Below are positions 33,787 to 42,725 of a DNA stretch of 64,000 nucleotides, piece by piece. The notes under the pieces were generated by a model. It did not search any database. It worked only from the letters and a program-made list of their open reading frames with translations, and had not been told where the DNA came from. Numbering within the stretch: the first letter of the stretch is position 1; every line of letters starts with the position of its first letter. The stretch is from Methylohalobius sp. (GTDB lineage: Bacteria > Pseudomonadota > Gammaproteobacteria > Methylococcales > Methylothermaceae), in the NCBI GenBank assembly GCA_026415315.1, contig JAOAHI010000007.1, positions 1 to 64,000 on the forward strand. Direction: 5' to 3'. The position numbers and the translations under genes were made by a program.

Positions 33787-36700
33787 TCACCCCAGCGCAG
33801 CCGTCATGTCCAGTTCTCGACCACTTTCCAGGCGAATTTTTACCCCAACGCGTCCCTGAGGGAAACTCAGCCTCAGGGACCGAGTCTGACCTACAAGGCG
33901 GCATTCTGCCCATTCGTCCTGACACACCATTTGGCTCGGATTGTCCTCACCGAGCCGCGAAGGTTTCAGTACAACTAAAAAGCGGTCGCGTTTTTGCTGT
34001 GCGGGGGGGATGATTTCGATGCGCCAGCGGCCAGGCTCGGGTGGATTCTTTGGCCTTTTAGCTACAATCTCCCAAATTCTCCCACCTTCGTCGTAGTTGA
34101 TTCCGTCTACCCAAAACTCGGCGCCCTGGCCGCCGACCATATTAAGCCATGCTTCTTTAGGCCAGATCACTTCGCCTTCTAACCTTCCACCGACCTGGCC
34201 TCCATCCGGATTGGGCGGGAGCTCCACGGTGAACGCATTGCCCAAGACAACTGGCCGCTCCTGCATGTGGAGCAAAAAGCGTTTAACGAAGGCAGAGTCA
34301 GTGGAGGTCACATCGTCGTACACTACCAGTGCATCGGCCTGCCGGTCATATAAAAAGGTGCGCACGTAGCGCGCGACGCGGCAGGTGCGGTCGTAGAAGT
34401 TGCCCTGGCCGCAGCGGCGGTTGGTGTAGGCTGGAGTGAGATCGGCTACCACTGCTACCAGATCGTCATCGGCAAAGTACTTGAGGATACGACCGGTGTG
34501 GTAGGTTTCAAAATGCTCCTGCCACTCTTGACGATCGACCGGCGCCCGCTGGCCGCCCCACCCGGAGCCGACTCGGCGCTGGCCGCCGTCGTTGGCGATC
34601 GGGCGCGGCGGCTGCCTGTTCTTGCCTGGCATAGGAGCAGTGTCTTTGGGATCGGTGACGGTGACCACGTTGTGGGCGATTGTCTGGTAGCCGTAGTTGA
34701 GATGGTGATCAGAACCGTACTCTGGACCATAGAGGCCGCTGTCGATGACCAGTTCCCTTCCTTTGTAAAGGGTGAACGATCCTTGGTCCAAGTGTGAGTG
34801 CGACCAAAAGTTATCGCCAGCTTTGAAGGTGATATACGTGGCCTGTGGGCTCCAATCGCTTCTGGCCACCACTAGGCCAATGCCGTCAAATAGCTTTTCC
34901 AAAGGCAGCTGATGGATAGCCGAAGGATCGCATAAAGTCTCATCCGGTAGCGGTCCCCACGGCCAGGTGGAGGGGACAAATTGGCGCATACAGCCCAAAA
35001 AGCTGTAAGCGGCCGCGTGACGGTATTCCAAGGCCAAAGCAAAGCGTTCCGGTTCCTGGCGGTCGAAAAAGGCCGCATCCCCCAAACGCATGTGGGTTCC
35101 GTCTGGCCGGCGGCGGAAAATCAGAAAATCCAAAAAACCTCGGATCCCAGGTTCAGTTTTGAACAGGTCCTCACCGGTAGCCGACCGCCACATCGCCGGC
35201 ACGCTCCAGATCGCCTGGCCTATCCCCAAAGCTACGTATTCTCCTCCTTCGTGCCAACCGCCGTTTTGGCCCATTACCTGCCGCCACACCGGTAATACCC
35301 GATTCTTCCAAAGATCCTGGGCAAAAGCCAAGCATGGCGCTCCATACGGATGATCGCCGTACAGGGACAAGGCGACTGCCATCAAAGCCTGAAAGGGACT
35401 GTTATAAAAGTACACGTTATAGGGTGACAACGCCTCCTTGCGGATGTAGTCGGAGAGATAGCGGCACCCTTCGGCTAACTTCTCTTGCAGCGTTTGGCGT
35501 TGAAGGAGAGACAATTTCGGATACAGCCAATCGTAAATCAACGCCACCGACCACGCCTGCTCATGGCCGCGCCAGCTATATTGCAAACCGGAGAGGCGCT
35601 CGACGACGCGATCGAGATCGATTTGAGTAGGATCGTCCACAGCCACCAGCGCGATAGAGTAAAAGTCTCCCCGCCCGCCTTGGGCTCTTTGCACATGTAG
35701 CCTAAAATAATCGGGGTTGCGCTGCTTGAGCCTCCAAAGCTCGAGCGCGGAGGGGGCCGGCAAGCGCGGATGGGTAAAGCGAAAATTGGGCAGAACCGGC
35801 GGCGGCAACTCCTCCGGACGCGGCAGCAGCCGAATCGATGTCCCACCAGCGGCTGGATCGGGTTGATACGTCGAGGCCAGGCGTCCAACGGCGAATACCG
35901 CCACACCCAACGCCAACCCGTACAGCCAAAGGCGGCCTCGCCCTGCCTTCGGCAAGGAGGAAAGCTCGTTTCTAAAAAGCCGCTGCGGTTTATGCTCTGA
36001 CCTTGGCTTAAATAGCGCATACCACCAAGCCGCCAAGGCTAAATACGCATCAGTCGCATCGGGATAGCGCCCGGGAATGAACTGCTGGCGCCACTCTAGA
36101 TACAGTGCCAGAGCGAACACCACGCTGCCCCCTACGACCGCAAGGCTCATCCGGTTTTTTTCAGAAAAGAGCCTACGGCTGAAAAACCCCAGCGCCAGAT
36201 ATGGCCAGATGGCAAGGAGAATGTCGATCAGACCGACGACCCCGTGCTGTTGACCGGCAAAGGGAATCCAATTGAACGCATGAGCAGCAAGGCTCCCGTC
36301 TTCCCCAGTCAAGGCATCCACGATGCGGGCCGTAGTGATCAAGACGATACCTAGCACAGCCCCGCTTTTTTCTCCGAGTCTACCCAGCAGGCCGACGATT
36401 AGCCCGGCTCCCACTAACCCCAACCCCGCCTCCAAGCTCAGCTGTCGCCCTACGATCGGAACCTTGGCTAAAAGCACACCACCAAAGCCGGCCCAGAAAA
36501 TCGTCCAAAACGGTGCCTGTAGCTGGAGGATGCTGCGCAGCACCAACCCTAAGGCGACAAAATCGAAAAACTCCACCCAGGTCTTGTTCACTGGCAATGG
36601 TTTTATCCCTTGCAGCACCTCCCAGAAGGGCCTGATGCCCTGTTTAAGGTTGCCAAGATCTAACGAGGGAACCAGAGGGGTGAGCTCAGATAGAGCCCAG

Positions 36701-37176
36701 CAGGCAATAACCAAAGTCCCAAGATCGGCCAAATCACCTCGCACCAGGCGTCGGTATTCCGCTTTGAGCCATTCTCCCAGCGGCAGGCGATGAAGGGTCG
36801 CTCCAGCCAGCGCTCCTACTGCCGTTCCCAGGGTGTTCATTACCACATCGCCTAGAGAGGGGACGCGCGCTGGGAAAAATAACTGCAGGTATTCAATCGC
36901 AAAGCTTAAGGAGAAACCGCTTGCGATCGTCGCAATCAAGGCCCACTTAAGCGGCCAAAACGCAAGCTGGAAAACTACCAACCATCCCCAAGGAAGATAG
37001 ACCAAAAAGTTGACCAAAACGTCGGCAGCCGAATAACTGCGGCGTACTGCTCCCCAGTCGAGCAGCCGGTGAACTTCGACTGGCGTGTCCCAGGAGGCAT
37101 GCTCGAGCGGAAACAAGCTGCCATAGACCAGCAGCAGGCCGTAGCTCAGGATCCATAGCCAGTAGCTCGGTGTCAC
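33787..37176 (-). CDS. VanZ-like / heparinase II-III-like fusion protein
   Basis: A 1129-residue inner-membrane protein joining two unrelated modules. Residues 5-130 form a VanZ-like domain (SAADVLVNFLVYLPWGW ... AIEYLQLFFPARVPSLGDVV). More membrane helices follow to about 370, and a last one is near 416-436. The rest is periplasmic: an alpha-toroid region (SWRGHEQAWSVALIYDWLYP, about 534-553) and a heparinase II/III-like beta domain with NFWSHSHLDQGSF (about 789-801) and VIDSGLYGPEYG. This suggests a membrane-tethered lyase of acidic polysaccharides. The GTG at 37176 overlaps the murJ stop (GTGA), so it is translationally coupled to the lipid II flippase. Substrate and catalytic activity are unproven. 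Confidence 0.88.
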   Translation of the reverse strand: MTPSYWLWILSYGLLLVYGSLFPLEHASWDTPVEVHRLLDWGAVRRSYSAADVLVNFLVYLPWGWLVVFQLAFWPLKWALIATIASGFSLSFAIEYLQLFFPARVPSLGDVVMNTLGTAVGALAGATLHRLPLGEWLKAEYRRLVRGDLADLGTLVIACWALSELTPLVPSLDLGNLKQGIRPFWEVLQGIKPLPVNKTWVEFFDFVALGLVLRSILQLQAPFWTIFWAGFGGVLLAKVPIVGRQLSLEAGLGLVGAGLIVGLLGRLGEKSGAVLGIVLITTARIVDALTGEDGSLAAHAFNWIPFAGQQHGVVGLIDILLAIWPYLALGFFSRRLFSEKNRMSLAVVGGSVVFALALYLEWRQQFIPGRYPDATDAYLALAAWWYALFKPRSEHKPQRLFRNELSSLPKAGRGRLWLYGLALGVAVFAVGRLASTYQPDPAAGGTSIRLLPRPEELPPPVLPNFRFTHPRLPAPSALELWRLKQRNPDYFRLHVQRAQGGRGDFYSIALVAVDDPTQIDLDRVVERLSGLQYSWRGHEQAWSVALIYDWLYPKLSLLQRQTLQEKLAEGCRYLSDYIRKEALSPYNVYFYNSPFQALMAVALSLYGDHPYGAPCLAFAQDLWKNRVLPVWRQVMGQNGGWHEGGEYVALGIGQAIWSVPAMWRSATGEDLFKTEPGIRGFLDFLIFRRRPDGTHMRLGDAAFFDRQEPERFALALEYRHAAAYSFLGCMRQFVPSTWPWGPLPDETLCDPSAIHQLPLEKLFDGIGLVVARSDWSPQATYITFKAGDNFWSHSHLDQGSFTLYKGRELVIDSGLYGPEYGSDHHLNYGYQTIAHNVVTVTDPKDTAPMPGKNRQPPRPIANDGGQRRVGSGWGGQRAPVDRQEWQEHFETYHTGRILKYFADDDLVAVVADLTPAYTNRRCGQGNFYDRTCRVARYVRTFLYDRQADALVVYDDVTSTDSAFVKRFLLHMQERPVVLGNAFTVELPPNPDGGQVGGRLEGEVIWPKEAWLNMVGGQGAEFWVDGINYDEGGRIWEIVAKRPKNPPEPGRWRIEIIPPAQQKRDRFLVVLKPSRLGEDNPSQMVCQDEWAECRLVGQTRSLRLSFPQGRVGVKIRLESGRELDMTAALG

Positions 37177-38720
37177 GCGCTTTTGGCCACCACGGTCACC
37201 AGGTGGCGCGGACGGATTCCGGTGAGCCAAAGGCTGCCTCCATAGGCGGCCATCCCTGCCCCTATCCCCAACCCAAGCCACAACCAGCGTTCCCGACCCA
37301 ACATGGCAGACCAATCTTGGCTAACTAGGCCAAAATACAGCCATGAGCCTAACACAATGTTGGCTAGGAATACCCGTAGCAAGAATGCTCCCCAGCCAGA
37401 ACCTGGCCGATACACTTTTTCCCGATACAGCCGCCTGAGCAAAAGTCCGGCGTTTAGGCAAGCGGCAAGCGAGGTGGAAAGCGCCAGCCCAGCATGGGCC
37501 AAGTGCCAGATCAGGCTCAAGTTCAAGGCGATGTTGGCCAGCATAGCATACACGCCAAACCGCACTGGCGTTTTAGTATCTTGGCGGGAAGTAAACCCGG
37601 GAACCAAAATCTTGACCAAAATGAATCCGAGCAGCCCCCCGCCATACGCCATCAAGCTCAAGCTGGCCATGTGGGCGTCGTGGGCAGTGAACGAGCGGTA
37701 CTGGAATAGAGTGGTCAAAATCGGCTTGGCTAGAATTACCAGCCCAACCGTCGCCGGCAGCCCGATCATCACTACCCAGCGCAAAGCCACGTCCAAAGTG
37801 GCCGAAAACAGCTCTCGCCGCCCTCCCGCCCAGTCCTTGGATAGATTAGGCAGAATCACCGTCGCCAATGCAATACCGAACACCCCAAGCGGAAACTCCA
37901 CCAGCCGGTCGGAGTAGTACAACCAAGAGATGCTTCCAGCCGGTAAAAACGAAGCGAACAAGGTATCCACCAGCAGATTGATCTGGGTCACCGAGACGCC
38001 AAATAGGCCAGGCAGCATGAGCTTTAAAATTTTGCACACCCCTGGGTCGTGAAAGCCATAGCGCAGCCTGGGTAACAGCCCAAGGCGCCCCAGGCTTGGA
38101 AACTGAAACAAGAGCTGCAGCACCCCAGCGGCAAACACCCCCCAAGCCAGCGCCGTGACTGGCTGTGGCAGCTCTGGAGCCAGCCACAGAGCAGCGGCTA
38201 TCAGGCTCAAGTTCAACCACACCGGGGTCAGCGCCGGTAAGGCGAAGCGGCCCATGGTGTTGAGGATGCCGCTGGCCAGAGCGGTAGAGGAAATAAAAAA
38301 CAGGTAAGGAAAAGTAATCCTGAGCATTTCCACCGCCAGCTCGTACTGAGGACCGGAGCGGGCAAACCCGGGGGCAAAGGCCAGGATAACCCAAGGAGCT
38401 CCCAGCATCCCAAGCGCCGTCACTGCAATCAGCACCAGCGCTAAGGAGCCGGCAGTGCGATCCAAAAATTCTTTTAACGCGACCAAGCCCCGCTGCTCCT
38501 TATATTCGGCCATCACCGGCACGAACGCCTGGGAAAAGGCTCCTTCGGCAAACAGGCGGCGCAGGAAGTTGGGAATCTTGAACGCCACGAAAAACGCATC
38601 GGTAGCGGCATCGGCCCCAAACGCCACGGCCACTACCATGTCCCGGACAAAGCCTAAAACCCGGGAAACCAAGGTCATGCTGCCAACAACAGCAGTGGAC
38701 TTGAACAATCTGCGGCTCAA
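37173..38720 (-). CDS. murJ: lipid II flippase MurJ (MviN)
   Basis: Flips the peptidoglycan precursor lipid II to the periplasmic face. The 515-residue protein has about 14 helices and the signature N-terminus STAVVGSMTLVSRVLGFVRD, then FGADAATDAFFVAFKIPNFLRRLFAEGAFSQAFVPVMAEY. The start is a TTG at 38720; a second TTG four codons later is also possible. It is divergent from the outer-membrane protein gene and overlaps the VanZ-heparinase gene by four bases. In many gammaproteobacteria it lies near ribF; here about 8 kb separate them. Confidence 0.96.
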   Translation of the reverse strand: MSRRLFKSTAVVGSMTLVSRVLGFVRDMVVAVAFGADAATDAFFVAFKIPNFLRRLFAEGAFSQAFVPVMAEYKEQRGLVALKEFLDRTAGSLALVLIAVTALGMLGAPWVILAFAPGFARSGPQYELAVEMLRITFPYLFFISSTALASGILNTMGRFALPALTPVWLNLSLIAAALWLAPELPQPVTALAWGVFAAGVLQLLFQFPSLGRLGLLPRLRYGFHDPGVCKILKLMLPGLFGVSVTQINLLVDTLFASFLPAGSISWLYYSDRLVEFPLGVFGIALATVILPNLSKDWAGGRRELFSATLDVALRWVVMIGLPATVGLVILAKPILTTLFQYRSFTAHDAHMASLSLMAYGGGLLGFILVKILVPGFTSRQDTKTPVRFGVYAMLANIALNLSLIWHLAHAGLALSTSLAACLNAGLLLRRLYREKVYRPGSGWGAFLLRVFLANIVLGSWLYFGLVSQDWSAMLGRERWLWLGLGIGAGMAAYGGSLWLTGIRPRHLVTVVAKSA

Positions 38721-38851
38721 TGAAAAAGTACCCCTGACTAAAACCAGACTTAAAATGGCATTAAGTATACGCTATGGGTTGGCAGCTGAGCAGGGAGCTT
38801 GGGAAATCTTCTATGCTAAAAAGTACCCTGTCTTGCAGGAGAGGTTTTTAG

Positions 38852-40189
38852 GTGAAATACCCTTTTTGGTTTTTTGTCCTTAGCTTAGCGGTTTGGCTGA
38901 ACACGGCCAACGGTACCGACCTGTTTGAAGAGAGCAGTGAGCCTTTATTTGAACCTGTGCCGAGTCAACCCGAACCTGAGCAAAAATCGCTGTTTGCTGA
39001 GGAAGCCAAACCCAAATCGGCTAAATCTACCCTTTCCTGGCGGCCCAGAATCGGCGGCCAAATGGGTCTTGAATACCGTTTCTTCCACGACCACGGACAG
39101 GACCGAGGCCAGGATTACCATCATAATTTTTCTTTTTATCTCACACCCAAGCTCGAACACGCTTGGGATGGAACCCGCTGGCAGTTCGCTTTACAACCGT
39201 TTTGGCGCTACGATCAGAACGACCCCCGCCGCACCCACTTTGACCTGCGTGAACTTGTATGGCGCATAAGCCGCGGACATTGGACCGTTCACGCCGGGAT
39301 AGACAGAGTATTTTGGGGCGTAACCGAATCACGCCATACCGTAGACATCATCAACCAAACAGACCTGATCGAGAATTCCGACACCGAAGACAAGCTCGGC
39401 CAACCCATGCTGCGCCTAGATTACAGCGATCCGCATTGGGGGAATCTAAGCCTGTTTTATTTGCCCGTTTCGCGCCTTCGCATTTTTCCAGGCAAGCACG
39501 GCCGGCTGCGCCCTCCTTTACCGATTACTGCCTCGGCTGAGCATCCAGGCAATGCCAGAACAACGCACCAAGATTTTGCTTTGCGCTGGGCCAAAACTTT
39601 TGGCCATTGGGACGTGGGGGTGGTGTATTTTCGCGGCGTCACTCGCGAACCTAGGTTCCGCCTCCAGCTTGATCCATTTTTCCGCCCGCGAGCCCTGCGT
39701 CCAGTGTACGAAGTCATCGACCAGGTGGGCTTAGATATCCAAGGGGTAACTGGCAATTTTCTATGGAAACTGGAAGGCTTTCATCGCGCAGGACAGGGAC
39801 AAAGCTTTCAGCAACTCACCGCCGGTTTTGAATATACTTTCAGCGGCGCGTTTGAGACAGGAGCCGATTTAGGGCTACTGCTCGAATTTTTGTATGACAA
39901 TCGCCAAGACCGGCTGCCCATGATCAATTTTATCCCGTTCGAGAAAGATCTGTTCGTAGGCACCCGCTTAGCTCTAAACGACGTGGCCGGTACCGAGCTA
40001 TTGGCTGGAGCCATCCTCGATTTCGATACTGCCACTACCGCTTATAACATTGAAGCCAGCCGCCGCTTTGGCGAGCACTGGAAACTGTATTTGGAGATGC
40101 GCGGTTTCGTCAACACCGATCCTAAAGACGCTGGCTTTTTCTTCCGCCGGGAAAACTATATCCAGCTGGAGCTGCAGTACTATTTTTGA
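38852..40189 (+). CDS. outer-membrane beta-barrel protein, function unknown
   Basis: A 445-residue exported protein. It has a signal peptide (about 1-22), a Pro/Glu-rich linker (FEPVPSQPEPEQKSLFAEEA), then about 14-16 amphipathic strands starting at LSWRPRIGGQMGLEYRFF and ending in ENYIQLELQYYF. The terminal aromatic residue is the outer-membrane insertion signal. It resembles porin- or alginate-export-like barrels in general layout, but I cannot assign a family. The start is GTG at 38852 with AGGAGAGG about 7 bases upstream. Divergent from murJ; its 3' end overlaps the next, convergent gene by ten bases. Confidence 0.82.
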   Translation: MKYPFWFFVLSLAVWLNTANGTDLFEESSEPLFEPVPSQPEPEQKSLFAEEAKPKSAKSTLSWRPRIGGQMGLEYRFFHDHGQDRGQDYHHNFSFYLTPKLEHAWDGTRWQFALQPFWRYDQNDPRRTHFDLRELVWRISRGHWTVHAGIDRVFWGVTESRHTVDIINQTDLIENSDTEDKLGQPMLRLDYSDPHWGNLSLFYLPVSRLRIFPGKHGRLRPPLPITASAEHPGNARTTHQDFALRWAKTFGHWDVGVVYFRGVTREPRFRLQLDPFFRPRALRPVYEVIDQVGLDIQGVTGNFLWKLEGFHRAGQGQSFQQLTAGFEYTFSGAFETGADLGLLLEFLYDNRQDRLPMINFIPFEKDLFVGTRLALNDVAGTELLAGAILDFDTATTAYNIEASRRFGEHWKLYLEMRGFVNTDPKDAGFFFRRENYIQLELQYYF

Positions 40190-41550
40190 AGCCAATTCGC
40201 GATACTGACGCACTGACAGCGCAGAACGCCGCGCGCCAGGCTGTGACAGCTGTCCAACCGCACTGGATATTGTTTATCTTGGTACAGCAGACGCACCAAG
40301 GTGCTCTCTCCGAGCGGCTGTTCGGCCAGCAGCAAGAACAACTTCCTCGATTCAGCGAGCAGCAATCCTCGCTGGTAAGCGCACGGTTGCTTGGCCCGAT
40401 AAAGAGGCTGGATGCCGACTGGCCACACCGTGCCCGGTACTGCCTCGAGTTGCATCTCAAGCGCTTTAGACCACTTAATTTTGACCACTACGGCCAAGCC
40501 ATGCATTTCGCCTCCTGGAGCGAACACGCCAACCAAGTCGCCTATCTGTATGGCCTGTGGTGGGGGATCGATAGGTGTCCGCGCCGCAATCGCGGCCACC
40601 TCCTCGCCATCAAGACGCGCGAAAATGCTTTTTAGCCCTATTACCCACTCCCCAGAACCTAAGGCAAACTCACAAAGCTCGCTTTGAGGATAAAACCAAT
40701 GCTGCTCTAAATACTCCAAAAAAGCCGCCGTAATGGTATCAGCTCGTGATTGGGACGCGAAACGCCCACTGGCACCAGCCAAATGCCTATGCTTAGCAAA
40801 CATCCTTGCCAAACCAGTCAGATCCAAACGCAGATCTTGTCCTGGTATGGCCATTCGCCACTTAGCTGGAATACTCTCTGCTTCATCGAGGCACCATCCT
40901 TCGCCAGCTGAATTTAAGATCTTGGCCAAAGGCGCCCATTTTTCTAGGAGACAATCGAGCAGATAAACCTCTTGCGGGAGCAATCCATAAGGATCGGCCA
41001 AACCCAAAAGCAACGCCCTAAGATACTCCCCTTCTGGACTAACGCGCTTTCCTTGCCAAGTGCACCGGCTTTGAGCCAAGCCAGTTTTCTGCGCTAAGCG
41101 AAAAAGGTGATGCAAATCCAACCATGCCCCGTTGGGTAGCTCCCGGTGATAAAATCCGCATAAAACGATGATCTGCCTAAGACACGCGATGGCCCCTACC
41201 AAGTCGCTTGTTCCGCCAGCGACACTGCAGCGGGCATAGATTTGGCCTAAAGCTCGCCATGCGCGAAGGCAAGCATCCATTTGCTCAGCGAGCTCAGAAG
41301 ACAAAGGGAAGCCGTCGAGAGGCTTGACAAAAAGCTCCTGTTGGAAGGTCGCTAACGCCTTATACGCCTGATCGGCAAGTTTGCAGATCTTGGGGGAAGC
41401 CGGCTGAGCGGCCAAGGTCAGGGCAAATGCCTGCAACCTGACCGCATCCGGCTGCTGTATCTCGATCTGTTCTAGGTCCAGCTCTACCAAATTAAAATCA
41501 GAGCGATCGAGATCCGATAAGTCGAGATAGTGCAGCTTTAGCGCGTGCAA
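40180..41550 (-). CDS. hypothetical protein with a PilZ-like C-terminal region
   Basis: A 456-residue cytoplasmic protein that I do not recognise. About 330 N-terminal residues are helical (LADQAYKALATFQQELFVKP ... LLPQEVYLLDCLLEKWAPLA). The last 120 residues are beta-rich (IQIGDLVGVFAPGGEMHGLA ... LEAVPGTVWPVGIQPLYRAK), recalling the PilZ-like module at the end of the DUF1631 protein in this window. The arginine-rich RxxxR of true c-di-GMP-binding PilZ domains is not evident. It ends in an overlap with the barrel-protein gene and is divergent from the tRNA pair. Confidence 0.75.
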   Translation of the reverse strand: MHALKLHYLDLSDLDRSDFNLVELDLEQIEIQQPDAVRLQAFALTLAAQPASPKICKLADQAYKALATFQQELFVKPLDGFPLSSELAEQMDACLRAWRALGQIYARCSVAGGTSDLVGAIACLRQIIVLCGFYHRELPNGAWLDLHHLFRLAQKTGLAQSRCTWQGKRVSPEGEYLRALLLGLADPYGLLPQEVYLLDCLLEKWAPLAKILNSAGEGWCLDEAESIPAKWRMAIPGQDLRLDLTGLARMFAKHRHLAGASGRFASQSRADTITAAFLEYLEQHWFYPQSELCEFALGSGEWVIGLKSIFARLDGEEVAAIAARTPIDPPPQAIQIGDLVGVFAPGGEMHGLAVVVKIKWSKALEMQLEAVPGTVWPVGIQPLYRAKQPCAYQRGLLLAESRKLFLLLAEQPLGESTLVRLLYQDKQYPVRLDSCHSLARGVLRCQCVSIANWLQK

Positions 41551-41562
41551 GATAGGCAGATC

Positions 41563-41591
41563 TTGGTTTTTAGCTTACGAATAAATATAAT
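41563..41591 (+). promoter_or_regulatory. promoter of the tRNA-His/tRNA-Lys pair
   Basis: TTGGTT (41563-41568), a 17-base spacer and a perfect TATAAT (41586-41591). The start point would be near 41598, only a few bases before the tRNA-His gene. The -10 box sits in an 8-bp A+T palindrome (41583-41599). Confidence 0.75.
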
Positions 41592-41604
41592 TTATATTTT
41601 TGAT

Positions 41605-41681
41605 GGTGGGCGTAGCTCAGTTGGTAGAGCCCTGGATTGTGGTTCCAGTTGTCGTGGGTTCGAGTCCCATCGCCCACCCCA
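41605..41681 (+). tRNA. tRNA-His (GTG)
   Basis: Full cloverleaf: acceptor GTGGGCG (41606-41612) pairs with CGCCCAC (41671-41677). The extra G-1 at 41605, which marks tRNA-His, pairs with C73. Anticodon GTG is at 41639-41641, TTCGAGT is in the T loop, and the 3' CCA is encoded (41679-41681). It is very similar to E. coli tRNA-His. Confidence 0.97.
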
Positions 41682-41684
41682 TTT

Positions 41685-41757
41685 GGGTCGTTAGCTCAGC
41701 TGGTAGAGCAGCGGACTCTTAATCCGCGGGTCGAAGGTTCGAATCCTTCACGACCCA
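41685..41757 (+). tRNA. tRNA-Lys (CTT)
   Basis: Acceptor GGGTCGT (41685-41691) pairs with ACGACCC (41750-41756), discriminator A at 41757. Anticodon CTT is at 41718-41720 in loop CTCTTAA, with TTCGAAT in the T loop. Unlike its tRNA-His neighbour, the 3' end reads CTA rather than CCA, so the CCA tail must be added or repaired after transcription. It is three bases behind tRNA-His and shares its promoter. Confidence 0.96.
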
Positions 41758-41796
41758 CTAACTCCCTATCTTGCGAGAGCGAAGCACTTTAGTGCA

Positions 41797-41816
41797 GCCT
41801 CTGCAATTGCGGAGGC
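41797..41816. terminator. possible bidirectional terminator hairpin between tRNA-Lys and emrE
   Basis: GCCTC-T-GCAATTGC-G-GAGGC forms a nearly complete stem with one mismatch and an internal palindrome. It lies between the convergent tRNA-Lys and efflux genes. No T-run follows on either strand, so termination is only likely from position. Confidence 0.4.
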
Positions 41817-41823
41817 TTGCCCA

Positions 41824-42153
41824 TCAGGCAACCGCGCTGCGCGAGAAGACCTGGATTACAAAGACGCCGGCGACGATCAATAGAATGCCGATCAGGGCTG
41901 GCGCGTCCAGTCTCTGCTTGAAAATCAGCCAACCAATCAGCGTGATCAGCGCGATGCCTGCACCGGACCAGACCGCATACGCGACACCGACCGGAATTGC
42001 GCGCAACGCCAGTGCGAGGGAGTAAAACGCCACTCCATAGCCGATCAGCACAATGGTCGAAGGCGCCAACCGCGTGAAGCCCTCACTCGCCTTCAAAGCG
42101 GAGGTGCCAATCACCTCAGCAAGGATCGCGATTCCTAGATAAAGGTGATGCAT
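41824..42153 (-). CDS. small multidrug resistance (SMR) efflux protein, EmrE-like
   Basis: Proton-coupled exporter of cationic compounds, working as a dimer in the inner membrane. The 109-residue protein has four helices and the SMR signature with the essential Glu13 in [21 protein letters not shown]. The second signature, [17 protein letters not shown], is closely similar to EmrE. The ribosome-binding site is poor. It stands alone beside the tRNA pair and upstream of nothing on its strand, which would suit late acquisition. The 150 bases between it and rplQ hold no recognisable gene. Confidence 0.92.
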   Translation of the reverse strand: MHHLYLGIAILAEVIGTSALKASEGFTRLAPSTIVLIGYGVAFYSLALALRAIPVGVAYAVWSGAGIALITLIGWLIFKQRLDAPALIGILLIVAGVFVIQVFSRSAVA

Positions 42154-42304
42154 GGGCGCACACGCTCAATGCTAAGCCCGATTCCACTGCCAGCGGCTAA
42201 GGCTCTGCGATCGCAGGCACCGCACCTAAAAACAATGGAACATGACTGCTGCTTGCCGTATTGAAGAAATAAGACAACATCATTGCTCTCGTTGGCTACC
42301 CGGC

Positions 42305-42706
42305 TTAAGCGCCCGGAGACTCTTCCGCTTTAGAAGAGGCTTCTTCCGGAGGACGATCCACCAGTTCTACATAGGCCATAGGCGCTGAATCTCCGGACCG
42401 ATAGCCGCACTTAAGAATACGAATATATCCACCGGGACGGACTTTATAACGCGGCCCCAATTCGTCGAACAACTTGGTTACCATGCCTTTATCACGCAGC
42501 TTGGCGAAGGCCAACCGACGACGCGCGGTATTATCTTCCTTGGCTAAGGTGATCAAAGGTTCGGCAAATCTGCGCAGCTCTTTCGCTTTTGGCAGCGTCG
42601 TCTTGATTAATTCGTGCCGGAATAGCGAGGCCACCATATTGCGAAACATCGCCTGACGGTGGCTGCTGGTGCGGCTTAAGTGTTTTCGTGCTTTACGATG
42701 TCGCAT
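42305..42706 (-). CDS. rplQ: 50S ribosomal protein L17
   Basis: Large-subunit protein near the exit tunnel. The 133-residue protein begins [20 protein letters not shown], the L17 signature, and contains RGGY-type [24 protein letters not shown]. The C-terminal tail is short and acidic. Last gene of the ribosomal superoperon, 19 bases after rpoA; no clear hairpin-plus-T-run follows in the next 150 bases. Confidence 0.98.
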   Translation of the reverse strand: MRHRKARKHLSRTSSHRQAMFRNMVASLFRHELIKTTLPKAKELRRFAEPLITLAKEDNTARRRLAFAKLRDKGMVTKLFDELGPRYKVRPGGYIRILKCGYRSGDSAPMAYVELVDRPPEEASSKAEESPGA

Positions 42707-42725
42707 TTTCCTTTACCTTGGCTTC

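Noticed and set aside
36323-36793. Plus-strand frame of 156 codons inside the VanZ-heparinase gene
   Set aside because: Antisense, serine/proline-rich, no ribosome-binding site; a shadow of the membrane-helix coding region.
42154-42304. Integron attC site or terminator between emrE and rplQ
   Set aside because: No attC core pairs and no hairpin followed by a T-run could be found; nothing else is recognisable in this gap.
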